This document shows positions 36,278 through 49,800 of a DNA stretch of 64,000 nucleotides, piece by piece. The first letter of the stretch is position 1, and each line of letters starts with the position of its first letter. The position numbers were made by a program, and so were the translations under genes. The stretch is taken from assembly GCF_002443255.2 (NCBI RefSeq), contig NW_019211456.1:43950074-44014073 (forward strand), read 5' to 3'. The stretch comes from Varroa destructor (Eukaryota; Arthropoda; Arachnida; Mesostigmata; Varroidae). A model generated the notes under the pieces. That model was not told the origin of the DNA. It made no database searches and saw only the letters and a program-made list of their open reading frames with translations.

Positions 36278-36774
36278 TCTACAAATTGCCAATCTGTATG
36301 TATATGATAGTACGTAATAAATATTTTAAATGGTTATTGTTTACGTATTCATTTGGTAGAACTTTTTAGGCTATTGCACGTAATTTTAGACCTCGCAGAA
36401 AGCCCAGGATACTACTATGCACGCCTACAAGTTAACTACATAAATTTTCATCCGTAACTTTCTGTATTTGCATAAAGAATTACATTTTAATTTTAAAATT
36501 GAGTATATTTGCGAATTACTGTAATGTATTGTTCACTACTTGTTGTTGTTCACTACATCGTACAAATTTCTTTTCAAAAAGAAGAAATCTTGAACAATGC
36601 AAACAACACGTTACCGTTTATTTACCATATACAAAGCAACATCAACCTATTTGGAAACAGAAACATCTCAGGTTCTAATTACAGAAGCACCACATATATA
36701 CATTGCCATGTAATTCGCTTCTTAGTTAGACAGTGCAGTCATCTCTGGCTGAAAATTCCCGATTGCTACCTGTT

Positions 36775-39334
36775 CTAAGATGAACCGCGATGAGCGCCTT
36801 TTTTGAGTGACTTCCTTTGCAAGCCCTGGCCCCCATTAGCTAATCGTTGGACTATCTGATGCTGAACTCCTGCGTTCGTTTTGCGTTGAAATAGGCGCAA
36901 AGTAAGCTGTTCTGCCTGCTCGGCCCAGGCATCGATGAAGTGCTGAGGATCTACGTTCGTCTGGAACACTTCCGAACCCTCTTTGAACCACACCCGTAAA
37001 AGGGAATACTATTTTAGCGACTATATATTTATATATATTTTAGGTTTTAAGTTAATGCTAGGCCATTATAAACTGTTGGTTTGTATTCAGCGTAAACAGT
37101 ATTTTCTAATTTAAACTGTTATATAAATTATACGAGATCGTTAGGCTGCTTACCGTTTAAGCGCTCGTCTCCCGGCAGAAAAAAGAAACTTTTTAGGGTT
37201 CCACTCTTTAACGGTTGTACACAATCATCATTTGCTCTGTAACGCATTTCTTCCCAACTTTTCTGGTGAACTTTACGTTTGTCTTCAATTCGCCGCCAGT
37301 AATCATCTCCAAACCGTTCCTCGGTGTGGCTTTCGTTACGCGAATCTCGTCGCATTCGTCTTGGAAAATTATCATTTTCATTGTCATCGTCGGATGAAGA
37401 CATCTCCTCGACTGCAATTCGAATCGACCCATAATTAAACAAATTTTCATTGATTTACTATTAACTCAGTCTACCCTTTGCTTTGTTAATGTCATTTATA
37501 CAGTATATGTTGATAAATCCTTTCTCATAACCCAATAATCAATAATTGTCTTTTGACATTTCCAATATAGTTTAATTAAATAGCACCAATGAACTAGCGC
37601 TGAAATGTACCTTTAAGCTGATCAGCAAAGAGTGATGAAAGCGTGAACCCCTGATTTTCTTTTTGATCAAAAAGCTTTTTGAGGTTGTCTTCAGAAATTG
37701 GATCATCTTCACGTTCCCAATTGGCTGGATATGTGCCCTCACTACTTTTGCCGTCTTCGTCTAGATTAGGCATCTCGTCATCATCCTGTTTACCGATATC
37801 GTCCGCAGCGTCAATCTCTTCGAAAAGATCGTCCCTTCGCGACTCGAACGTGTCCGTCTTGTCACCCTTAACGTCGTCTTTTAGTGAATGACTTTCCAGT
37901 CTTCTACTATCTCTTTGCCCGTTGAACCGTTGATTGCTTCGTTGCTGCCTATTTAAGCTACTATCCCAGTTCATTTGAGCAGTAGATGTGCCACCAAATT
38001 CCTGTCTTTCCCAAGTCTGACGTTCGCGTCCCTCACTCTTTTTTTGGCGGACATCTTCTCTATTGTTTACCTTCCGATGTATGTTCCTCTCGTCGCTATC
38101 GTGGTTATCTGATTTTTTGCCTTTCCAATATTTTCGCTTTATTTTCCAATTTTGGTTATGTCGATCATGTTCCTGGGAAAATTTGCGCGTTTTGTGACAT
38201 GAATGATGGCCGTCGAATCCTTGGTCATTGCCAGAACCTCTCTTTTTATCATTAGGGTGCTCATTCGTTTTGTCAACTTCCATATAATGATCTTCAGACT
38301 CATATTCACCACAGTTCTTTTGAGAGGTTTGGCTCTCTGCCTCAGGTTTGTAATCGGTTTTTTCGTTTCGGTATTGCCCAAAAGAACCATACGATGATGC
38401 ACCTTTGGTGAATGTTTCTGTCTGAATTTTTCTTTCGAAAATCTCTTTTTGAGTTTTTTGCAGGTAACTCTCTTTAGCTGGTTGCACTTTTAGACATCCT
38501 CCTTTCCATTCTAAATTATTACATTGGTGTACACCTAGAAAACGTAACGTATCATCATCAGAGATCTCGCCGATTTCATCTATCCAGGTTTCGAATCGTA
38601 AATGTAATTAATAGAATCATAGCAAGCATTAACTGTTATACCGCAACTTTGGATAATTCATTTCAGGTATTGCCTCATTCCCTTTATTATAAAAACAGCA
38701 GTCATAATACGCATCTCTAAATTATATCTCACGTAAATTTTGAACAAAAGACATTACAATGCTACACGCTGCATTCTTTACCATGAGAATTACTGAGATG
38801 CCGCCAGAACACGATTATTTCTTACAGATGGTTATCTGTTTGCAAGAAATAACCGTTACACTGCGTTTGTTGTAGATCACAAGCTTTAAAAAAGTTTTAG
38901 GGTGAACTGTCTGAAGCCTTTATATCAAGATAATCAAAAAAAAATGAAGAAACGTAGTTTTGCCATACACTCAGAAAGCTACAATAAAATTGGAACTAGT
39001 GATAATTACATTAATATATAATATAAAAGATACAAAGATACATACGCTCCTACAATAAACAAATGAAAATTCATTTTTATTTTATTTAACCTTACGTGTC
39101 ATCAGCTAGCGAGGATAAACGGTAGTTATTAATATAGGTATTGTACTCACAGTTGTCAATGGACTTAGAATCTGCTTCAATATCAATATACGCAAAATAT
39201 CGCCGATTTCCATAGTTTTCTTTACAGCGGATCTCAACGCTTTTTACACTGCCAAATTCGCCAAATTTGGCCTTGATATCATTTTCCAGAGTCGATTCCG
39301 AAATTCCTCCAATATACAAGCGACGCGTATCCAT
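36775..39334 (-). CDS. NOL8: NOL8/viriato-like nucleolar RNA-binding protein
   Basis: Likely homolog of nucleolar protein 8 (viriato in flies), which works in ribosome biogenesis and cell growth. Exons (minus): 39334-39151, 38534-37611, 37411-37134, 37008-36775, about 539 residues. The N-terminus is one RRM: RRLYIGGISESTLENDIKAK, then YFAYIDIE as RNP1. It runs across the first intron to NNLEWKGGCLKVQPAKESYL, which aligns without gaps to the WKGG..L...LAKESF end of the NOL8 RRM. The middle (exon 2) is charged and probably disordered, with acidic runs such as DAADDIGKQDDDEMPNLDED. The C-terminus has FFFLPGDERL, WFKEGSEVF and a basic end (LKKGAHRG), as in the family. The last junction is uncertain: the strong donor after AACG (GTAAGC) gives the wrong frame, so I used GTATAA at 37133-37128 with the TAG acceptor at 37010-37009. 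Confidence 0.75.
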
Positions 39335-41000
39335 TTTATACTAGTTATTTTATACTACTTTCACGTACTGTCTTGTCTTCGAGTAAAAATTTACTTCAGT
39401 ACTTTTCCTATTGTGTTAGTGTTATGGCATAAGTATAACAAGCACTAGCCGCGCGCGTCAAACAACTTTACTTGGCTTATTCACACGATTATTGCATGTA
39501 CATATTCTATCAAGCACAAGTTGCATAATGCAAGTTTCGTAACACCAATTAGCAACTGCTCCGTTACTGTTATGTTTTTCAGACCTGAAAATTATAACGC
39601 ATTATGATTCCTTTGTACGACCAAAGGACATGTTTGTCGAGAGATTTTTTAGGTCTTCCGGCACGTGCGCTGTGAGGATCTAATGCGTACAGCCTCGTTT
39701 TGTAAACATTACCTTCTATGAATGAGTTTGAATGAGACTAGGAATTATTTTTAGTCTCACTTAAAAGAGTCTTAATGTTGTGGAAGGACAAAACATTGTT
39801 TTGCAACTGACGAAAGTGGTTCCTAAGTTTGTATCATACGCAAACAATTACAATAGCAAATAATCTCAACGTAACAAAAAAAGGTAAAGCTACATTTTCT
39901 GCAGTTGAAAGATCTCCTCTTTCAATTCATCTGTTCACTTAGTTTGTAAACAAATTTTCGCGCTCAAATTCGAATAAGTGTGAGTTTAGCAGACTACTAC
40001 CATATTAAGTTGGTCTTCCCAGAGCTCTTCTATAGCTCGTGATGGACTAACGTAGGAAATTAACATATCAATATATCAGAGAATAAATTCAGTGCAAGTC
40101 TAAAGCGTAGTAATATATTCTATTCTATTAGTCTGCCATGACTCTTTCCTAGCAGCGGTCAATTTGAGAGAAACAGTTTCGAAGGGAGGCACCTGCGCTA
40201 ACGCGATTATGGAAAAGTTCCTTGCAAAATTTTTTGGCATTCATCAGAAACAACGTTACGCATGTGAAACTTAGGTTCTTAGGTCGTGTGAAAGAAAAAG
40301 TGGAAAGATTCTAGACAATTTCCTAATAAATATTAAAAAACCTTCATTAAATATTTATTTTCCTTCTTAGAGTTGACAACATATCTGATCAAAAAATATT
40401 TTTATACGACCTACATAAAGCCAGGAACTTCCCTTAATAAAAACAGTGCACTAAATATTGAGCAGTATATTCTGGACTGCCAATCTATTTTTAATTTTTA
40501 ACCAGTCTACTTCATTCTAAAATATGTATATAATAATTGATTAGTATTCGTATTTTTCTATAATTATATTTACCCTTTTCTGGATTTTTGTATTTCCCAT
40601 TATACTTCACCGTTCGGTCCACTTTTGTTGTTCTGAGAAAATTAACTATTAGGAATGTTTCATATTCATACATTACCTTATTTGGTATGTGTGTAATGTC
40701 GGCATCTCTTTTTTCCTCTTTTATTTTTAATTAAGCTGTAAAGAAGCTGTATTCACTTTTTTAGCATTGCTCTTTTAAGCAGCGACTAAATTTCACTTTG
40801 GTTTAAATTTTTTTTTGTGTTACCCTATAATCTTAATTGATCCATAACAAATTTATTTAGCCCCGGTTAAAAGTGGATAGCTACCGCTTTAAGCTCGCGA
40901 GTTCTTGGAACGCATTTACCTCTCACAGCAAATTCCTTTATGAATCAAGTGCTCACGTACAAGAATAATAACATTGATTTGTGTGTTCTACTACTACAAA
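39335..41000. other. Intergenic, NOL8-like promoter side
   Basis: AT-rich sequence upstream of the NOL8-like start. No exon or clear element seen. Confidence 0.5.
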
Positions 41001-44000
41001 CGTGATTATTATAATCAAAATTGAATAAATAAAATTTGATTTGATTATTACAGATATCGCAGGGAACACCATACGTCGCTGAAATGAAATCGAAAGCCAG
41101 CACGGTATCTATCTTGTGAATTAAAGCAATGATTAATCGACACCAAAGCTTTTTATGCAGCGAAAGATCAAGGCTGCCTAAGGAAGGAGGCCAAATGTTT
41201 CTCGTTTTATGTTCAGTATTGCACTAAGTCTTGCTTCAGCAGCTAGCCCCCGGCACGAGATAAAGTGTGTTCACTTTTTTCTCATTTCATTTCTTTTTTT
41301 TTTTCTTATTTCAAACTTTTTATTCTTTATAATGTTAGTGCTTAACCAGGTTTCACGCTAAAGGTATTTGTCTAGTATCCTATGTCTTGTACCCAAATTC
41401 CTGCCCAGAATAAGCAAAAGCTTGGCCCTACGATTTTTGGTAACTTTTTCATTTGAGCGTTTGGTTTCCCTCGAAAATTCTTCTTGCGATTCTCTATACT
41501 CCTGCCGAACTCGTCATTTTTTCAATAATGCTTTTAATCGACGGTGTTCTCAACGGCGTCTCCGTGTGCTTTACTGGTTTCTCGCAGAGTCACTACGGCG
41601 CGGGAGGGTTTGATATACTCCGCCTGACTCCTTAGCAGTTCACAGGATGTAGAGGTCTACTTTTTCTAGCCTTGTATGTATGGAGCTACCTGTTATCGGC
41701 CAGCACCGAGTCATACGATAGAGCACCTTTTCGTTAGATAGCCGTGTCTAACTGACCTTATCTGAAACGAAAAAATCAGTCCAAAAGCTAAACAGTTCCT
41801 GGTGGCTGTCCTTAGGCCATTCAGTCTATTACTTTTGCAGAGCGCCTTTTGCCATAGTAAATTCGTCATTAAGTACGCATTTTGTTGTTTTATTCGTTTG
41901 CAGATTCCACGGTATTATTTCGAATAGCATTAAAGCAGTCTCTCTTAGTACAGACTTGTACATCTGAGCCGTACTGATGGCTCTTTTCCACTCAACTGAC
42001 CTGAAACTGTATTAGCTCTACTGCCGAAGGCTATATCAGCCCGGAGCGACGACCCGTAGAGTGCAATCGACTTTGATCGACGTCAGAAAGGCATGTCTTC
42101 TTCTTCTATATGTTTTTTTTTTACTCCCTGAATAGATGATGTACTGATATGGTTAACTGCCTGTTCCGCTGTGAGTCCGGTGTACAATATGATTCCCATT
42201 TATTCCGCCGTTTTCCGGATATCTATCCTCGCTATCCCAAGAGTAAGTTCAAGATTGTTACATTTCTCTCTGCCTGTGAGATAATGGAATGCTGTGTTCT
42301 TTTCCGGAGTAGCTAGATATAGCACTCTTTCGTTCAAGCGTATGTCCAGACTAAGTGCCCTATTGCGTTTTCTTTCAAGTTCACTTTCTCCTCTCGCGGA
42401 ATTTAGGAGAATCAGGCGATATAATCAACACTGACCGAAGAGTCAGGGGTTTCAGGACATCGTCATATACTAGGTTTCAGAAAATCAAGCCTATCACGGA
42501 GCTCTGGGGAGCTATGGCCTGGCTTGCAGTGCCCTCTCGTTCCAACATGGCGAAATAGTCCTTTAAAAGTGCGGTGAGATATTTTTTCTTTTTAGAATTT
42601 TTATTGCCACGTCTCGGTTCATTAAGTTAAAGGCGTTTTTGCTTTCAGAGTCATTGAACGTTCGAGATGCACTGTTTTAAAACTCCTCTGATTGCATCTG
42701 TCGTGGATTTATTATGGAACCCGTACTGGTCAATTTGTATCTGTGGAGGTTTCCTGGTTGTCTGTTGACTAAAGAGGCGTATGACCACTTCTTAGCACCA
42801 TGTCTTCTAGAAGATAGTGTTTTTTGTACAGGCTTTTTATCATCACTTTGTTCCGGCAACGTCGGCACATCCCCTTTACGTCTTCTAAAAGTTACTTCCA
42901 TTTCTCCGCCTTTTTTTGCTTAATGAAAGTTTTCAATCGCTAGTAGCTCGGCTTTAGCTCTTCCTCGCACAGTTCCTTCTTCGTTCACGTTTCATCTGTG
43001 TCTCGGTTGTTTTAATCTCTGTGACAGGGTCGCGCTTTATTGTGCCTGTCTTGAGCTGCAAAAACAAGCGGGCACCTTGCCGTCATTGACAACTATAAGA
43101 TATTTCTCTACAGGCTACAGGTTCTGTATTAGTGTTTTTTTCTGAGGTACGGTTACTGCACCAGTTTACTCTAATAGTTTCTCTTAAAAGTGGCTTTTTA
43201 TCTTCTCCTAATGTTTCCATATTCGTTCGTATTTCTTCTAGAAAAGGGCGAAATGTTTGTCTGTTTACTGAGAAGTAACTGGTATGGGAGATTGCCAGTT
43301 CGTTAATCTCAATCCATGAGAGGTTTTCGTGGCTACCGTTTTTCCTGACAGGCTGTTTCCTCTCTATTGTATTTTATCTTTTTGATCGTTACTTAGCCGA
43401 GTAGGTCCTTAGCTTTTGCCTTGATCGATTCGCCAGCAGATATATAACGTATGTAAACCTTGTCCTACTTTTTCAAGCGTGTCGTGGACTACTCCGCAGT
43501 AGTTAATATTTTCCTGCAGGACTTTGATCATACTGCCTTACTATAGCGTCCCGTCATTATATGGCCATCATCGTCAATATTAACTTCATTGTTTTTTCTT
43601 GTACGTCCGTCATTAGTTTCGGCAACTGATGCTGGTTAACTTCTGTGAGGTTCCTCTTGCTCTCCGTAAACGGTTGGGGGACACTCCCCCTTTTTCCATG
43701 ACTCATCTACTTTTTCGCGGTATTGTGAGCGTGCCACAGAGGTTTCGGGGTGCTCGTCGTCTGACACACGTTTCGCCTCCTTAGTATATACCCTACATTG
43801 TCATATATATAACATCACTTCTTTGATACTCCTTTGTATTCTGTCACTAAATGTACGACTTTTTGACAGCTAAATAATATGAACAGCTGTATCGATTCGT
43901 TCAGGGGCACTTAATACTGCCTAGTAATTGGTTTCTAAAGCTAGCAGTCGCCTGGTTCCCGCTGCTGGTTCTCACATTAGACCTGTATTGTATTTTCCTA

Positions 44001-45500
44001 ATTTAAGCAGCATCAAGAAAAAAGTAGATATCTCGGAAGACTGTTCTCCGATGGCTGCTTCGCCTCTCTGACGTTTACATCTATTCTTTCCACCTTCTTA
44101 ATGGTATCTGCGAGGTCTTTAACCCCAATTTGTTTTACTTTATTTGGTTAGTAGATCGCCGACGTGTATCGTTTCCAAAAAGCAAATTTTAACTTCTGCA
44201 TTCCCAGATTTTGCCCGAGTCCTGATTTCGTTAACGGTTCCTTAGGGCGTTTGACCCTCTGCAATTCGGAATCCGCCGAAGCCTCTAAGGCTTCCGTCTT
44301 CATATGTCAACTCGATATCCATACTCGCGTTTCACCTCTTATGTTCTCGAGCTACGTGTGGCAGTTCGGTTTCCCTTAACATCCTTACGGCGTCTCTGCT
44401 GCTGACGACTGTTAGCTTCCCAAGATCTCATCCCACTGCAACCGGAAAAAACAGATATTGACAGCTTAAGTGGTGACCTTGTCGCCCTCTGAGTTTCGGG
44501 TGATCAGCGGAGCTCTAACCCTTTTTGTCCCAAGGATGCCCCTGGGGTATGCTGCGCTTGTTTGGAGAGTTTTTCTGGTTCTTCTTCCCATAATAATTGT
44601 TTGAGATCGTCCATGTTTTGAGTATTTTGTAAATAATGCTTGATATCGGCTACATGTCTAGCCTCCTTGGCTTCTGCTTGTCCTTGTAACTTTATTTATG
44701 CCTGTGGCCTTGTATGCTGTTTTGATATTTTTCTGTGGTCGTGTTCCTCCTCACTGTATTTGTTTGTTCGTTCTCTTGTTGCAACTTAGGTTCATCGCTA
44801 TCTTCCTGCAAACGGTTTTATTTTCTTTCTAGGCTTTTACCGCCTTTCCTTTGGCCTTGCGTCTTCTCGTGAGCGCTGCTCCTCCTTCCACCCTTTTTTC
44901 GAGGTTACAAAACAGCCAGTTCAAGAACCGTTAAAACAGTTTTAGTACCTATTTGTTTAGAAGAACCTAGTTTTGATATTAATTTTCGATATTCGAGTTT
45001 CTTCGTGAGTCTCTCTTTCAGATACCTTAGCGATTCTACAGTAACCTTCCTGAAGACGTCGGTGTAATCTGTCGCCAGGTTATTTATTTAGACAGCACCC
45101 TTTGTTTTTCTTCAAACTTTCTTCTTAAACAACTAGCCCAGGTGGGAAAGCATTCGTTCTAACACTTATGGATAGTCGGGTGACCCATCCGCCGCTCCTT
45201 TCCTATTGTACGCCGCAGGGCCTCCTGTAGACTCTTTGTCTTTCAAACACACTGAAATCACCACTTCGGGTTCCATTGATTTCGCCAAGTGCCTTCTCAT
45301 TCCTTTTTTCAAAGAGATCCGTCATCCCATCAAAAAGCCTATCCTGTCTCTTCCGTGTCAGTTTTCCATTCGGTGTGTTGGCATTTGTATTGCCGATCTT
45401 GCTATTTCAAACACCCGCCATGTCGATGTACAGTTTAAATTAGCGCGCGAGAAAAGCGGTATCCGCTGCTCGGCCGCCCGGTCCATGTATTGATACAGAG
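41000..45500 (-). mobile_element. Decayed R1-like LINE
   Basis: Minus-strand frames, broken by many stops and shifts, keep LINE reverse-transcriptase blocks in order. IDQYGFHNKSTTDAI (about 42680-42735) corresponds to the QYGFR..RST.DAI block. APQSSVIGLIF then NLVYDDVL (about 42450-42530) corresponds to the GVPQGSVLGP..WN..YDGVL block typical of the R1 clade. Closer to the 5' side, about 44200-44330 reads MDIELTYEDGSLRGF and AEVKICFLETIHVGDLL, possibly the ORF1 region. The 3' end near 41020-41050 has short A/T-rich repeats (AATAAA-like words). Composition (T-rich on plus) changes at both edges. Borders are approximate, and no target duplication was found. It is inactive. Confidence 0.65.
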
Positions 45501-46559
45501 GCGAGCGGCTCTGATCAACTATATGAGCCGTGTGGCCAGATTTTAGCCGCAGAAAGCTCGACTATATATAGTAGTTTACCCAAAACACACCTCAAAATAC
45601 TCCCGAGACTCAATAGTACTGTTATAAAACTTTTTAAAGGCGATTTGGTCACAGGTTTTTTGAGCGGTCTCTACATCCACCTCTGGAGTGCCCGGTCGAG
45701 AGTCTATACTATAGACGTATCACGGGCTGTATCCTCATTTCTCGTCTTCGTTCAGCACGCAGTCATATACACTTTAATAATCCGCTCTGAACCATTGAAC
45801 TACAATGACTTCAGCAGTATCTTTTTGGGATTCTCACTTATTATCGAAAGATTTTGACGATTTCTAGGAACACGAATAAAATAAGCCCGTTAACTTGGAG
45901 ACTTCTTTAAGCCACTAAAATCTAGCTTACATGACCTTAGTTATAGTAAGCAAACGCCGCGTAAGGCTGAGGTGTATGAAGGAGGCACTTTTTTACATTT
46001 TTTTTTTATATAGACTATTTTTATTGAAAATACAAGCTTTCATTTTAATATTTAAGGAAAATTGCCTTATTGTTCTACATCACTGCAACGAACGTCAACA
46101 CCAAAATGTAATCTGCAAATGCAATTACAACTTTTTCGCTTCGCAGCGGTTGGCCTGATGAACACCCACACCAAGAAAGTGTATTTATCATAGTTCCAAG
46201 AAAGCACGCGAGTGCTAATATCCCGCGAAGAGTGCAGTCTGTCTCAGTTAGAGTGGACCTTTTAGTTCCCCGCACTAAAACAGTTCTTTTTGCTCAGCGC
46301 TGATTGTGATCCCTGCTAGGATCGAATTATTTGCGCGTTTATTGCGCCGAGTTAACGATGAATTTGTTTTGATGTAGTCCATCAAATAATTAGATTTTCA
46401 CTGATTTTTGTTTCCGTTATCAACCATTTCCTATGTTCCGCTGTATGCTTTGCGCCTGCTATTTGCATCATATGTTCCTTTGTATTCGATCAGCTAGTAG
46501 CTCGTACTCGGCTCTAGCCGAGACAAGCTCCAGCAAGCGTATAGCTGTGCCAAGCCGCA

Positions 46560-46839
46560 TTGTACGCAGTCCTAAGTGTAAACATTGCCTACTCTGGCCG
46601 ATTCGAATTTTCCCGCCTGGCGGGCGACGTTGTTCAACCTTCTCTATGCGGCCTTCGCCAGCTATTATGTACGTTCGACGACGAGAAAGACGACGTAGGG
46701 AGTGTGTTATTATTTTGTGAGTTAGAGTGGATTGTTATAGTGGTGCGTACTGGGGGAATCTATGTTTTGGCGTTACAGAGCGAACATCGACGTGATCGAG
46801 TGACGAGTGTTACGTCGTGCGAGCAACACCGCCAAACTG
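46560..46839 (+). promoter_or_regulatory. Probable CNOT2 promoter and first non-coding exon
   Basis: A GC-richer island after the LINE. TTTTCCCGCC (46608-46617), followed by TGGCGGGC, resembles an E2F site. A strong splice donor, CTG|GTGAGT, is at 46839/46840 and would join a leader exon to the CNOT2 exon starting at 52501. The transcription start cannot be seen. Confidence 0.4.
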
Positions 46840-49800
46840 GTGAGTCGTGGTTTATGCACAGCCTACTCCGAATTCATCTGTTGTGTGGACGAAGCTACAC
46901 TGTCAATCGTTTGGCCTTCGCCGCCGGGGGGAGGGGGGTAGTAGTCCAGCGGAGCTCTATGTGTTGCTGCTGTGTGCTACTGTTGGGTCAGACAGAAAGG
47001 CCAACAGTAAATGCAATTGCAGCTAGACAGCTCAGCAATCTTTCCAGAAGAAGAGCATAAATTCCTCCTGCTGCCCCCCATCCCCGACATCCTCTCCCCC
47101 CGTCCGAACCGTAGTGTTCCTCATCACCCGCCAGTGTACAGAGGAACTGCCGTAGCGACAACGACCCGAACTTTGGGTGACTTGGCCGTCGTTGCGGTTG
47201 GGTCTTGAGTGCTGAATCTATCCGAATACGGTTGTCTGTGGCGCGCTCGAATCCGTGATCTCATCGTAGCACCGGTTCAGTGCCTCTGCTGTATTCACGC
47301 TAATCGATTAACTAAGTGCTGCTTGATGAGCCTGACGGCCGCTATTGCGATTGCGACTTCTAATAGCCGCAGCGTTTCTGTGTGTATCAGCGCCGTATCA
47401 TTGGGCCGATTGATGACTGAGAACTGTGAGAAAAATTATTTGAAGAAGGACCAACTATGGCTGGCATCAGTAGCAACAGCAGCAGGCCAGCACCAACCAA
47501 TGGGTGTTAATACCGTCGGTTCCCTTTCCCCCTCAAACGACTCGAGCCTTCAGATCTTACTTCAAAATAGGCACAGGTGATGATCGACGGTTGCAATAAT
47601 GGTTTACCCGCCCGCTACTAGGATACATAGGCCAGTGCCAGTAAGAAGTTGTTATTGCTACGATTACAAGCACTACATCTAGGTGTAAATAATGGTGTTT
47701 GTGTGTGCGTGTAGTAGATTTCTTGATTGAAATCTCGAAGACAACTGGCAGTTATTGCAGCAGCTGCAACTGTTGTAGCCATATGCGGCAGTCAAATGTG
47801 TTGCTTGGTTGTTTTGAGCTGGGCTGATTGATACTCGTCGTAGAGTTCCCGTTGTGTGTGCGTGTGCATCTGTGTGTTATTGATGTCGGTGGATAGAACT
47901 GGCTTGTGACACTGGGAGATGGAGAGGGGCTGCTAGAGTGATTGGGGGTGGGGGTTGTTGGTCGAAGCTTGTCGGTGTTGTTGTTGTTGGCGTACATAGA
48001 AGCCTGAGGTCTCCGCTGTTGGCGTACACTTCTTGTTCAGGCTTCCATTGCTGTGCATATTCCTGCCCATTCATTCTCGTGATTCGAAACAAACGCCGCC
48101 AGTCGCCACTTCGCGAAGACTAAGCAACATACAGACACGGCTGTGTCCGTGTATCTGGCTTGTGTGCGGTGCTATACCGTGTGCTTGCATGTATGTCCAT
48201 CTGTCTGTCTGTGTGATGATCGCGACGGCGGCGGCAGCGGCGGCGACGACAACAACAACGCTGATAATTATAGTGTTGTTGTTGTTGTTAGCGCGGCTGA
48301 AACTGACCCAGGTATTTTAATAAACAGCGCCAACAGGCCTTACCGTAGAGGTATTGATTATATATCATTGATCATTGTTTGGATTATTATTACTTAACCC
48401 TGCGTCTGAGATGGGTGTGTTGTTACTGTTGCTGCTACATCTCTCGGGTGTCCACTTAACAAACCCATTTAAGATCACCACCGTTGTTATTGTGGACTGC
48501 AAGTGGTTGCTGTGAGCTGGCTTACGCGCTCTTAGCCGTCGCATAAGTCTCAGATTAGCCTGTCTTGTCTGGCTTCATGTTCGCTGTTGTCCATAGAACA
48601 TCTAACGTCGACAAAAGCGAGTAATGCTGAACCTTCAGCTGGCGACAAGCATTCGTAAACGAATGCAGCTATTTTTCTTTATTTGTTGCTTTTGGAAAAG
48701 GGCAAACATTTGAAGGTCTCTCTGTTTGTTCAACGAGATTCGTGTTTTCAGTCGAATTGGCTACAGCATGATGTTTTGTTTGCTGTGGACATATAGATCT
48801 TTGGCTCTACATGCCATAATAGACGGTCGTAGATGGAAAATCAGCAATTTATTATCATAAGGAACAGGAATTCCAGCAGTTAGTTAGTGTTGTTTGGCTG
48901 GTAAGCCGTTTCAGCTCGAAGCATACATAATACATTATATGTGAGATTTTAGAATGGAGCAATAACGGGGCTTTTAGCAATTATTGTTGTACAAAAGCCG
49001 CTCAACATTCGGACGTTGCCTTGTAGTTATTGCTACTTTAACGTTAAGTCTACTGTGGTAGACAAATGAGGAATCATGCCTTATCTGGAGATTGTACTTT
49101 ATATTATCCTGTAATTGTAACTGATTCATACTGTCAATACAGAAATAGTTGCTAATGGTGCATACAAGTTTCAATAAAATGCTGCCTTTTGTAGGCGTAT
49201 GCGTGTATGGGCCTGAATATGTAAATAGGCGCGGTACCGATGGTTACATTTTAGTATAAAGAATCCGCCGTCCTCGAAACCCATGTACGTAAACCCTTTA
49301 CGTTGAGGGATGAAGGGTAGACGACGTCTGTGATAACCACTGAAATTTCAGGCATCGATTAGCTTCCGAGAAATATGTCTTACTATTATTTATTTATTTG
49401 AGTTTATTGAAGTGCGCTTCTTCAATTAGCAAAATTATAGATTATCAAAGCAGATTTCCGGCATAATTATTTTTAGAACTGCCACACAATTTCATCCGAA
49501 TCGTTTTTCGATTATCAATCCAAGAGCATACTATACTTAATAACCATATGCGATCTGTGTAATTTTTTATATATTTTTATCCTGAGCAAAAAAAAATTAA
49601 TTTGACATTTAATATAACCGGGCAACATTTTCGGAATCTTATTTTGCTTACCCGGTTTAATTTTCTTTGACCAAATCTTCCGAAGCAAACGACGTCTGTC
49701 CAACATGACCGGTCGAATAGCATTTTTCATATCGCTAGAAAGCCATTATAATATTTCAATTAACAGATAAGGAACGAGTATCAGTCAGCTTTGTAATCAT

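Larger units (their letters stand above)
35624..36774. other. Convergent spacer between CDC73 copy 2 and the NOL8-like gene
   Basis: Holds the two 3' UTR ends. TTTATT at 36617-36622 reads AATAAA on the minus strand and could end the NOL8-like transcript. Two inverted repeats at 36142-36180 and 36242-36277. No gene seen. Confidence 0.5.

Noticed and set aside
45206..45493. Plus-strand open frames inside the 41-45.5 kb element
   Set aside because: The element reads on the minus strand; plus frames are antisense shadows.
46560..47060. 166-residue plus-strand open frame near the CNOT2 promoter
   Set aside because: Crosses the strong donor at 46839 and encodes no recognisable domain; likely promoter/leader DNA.
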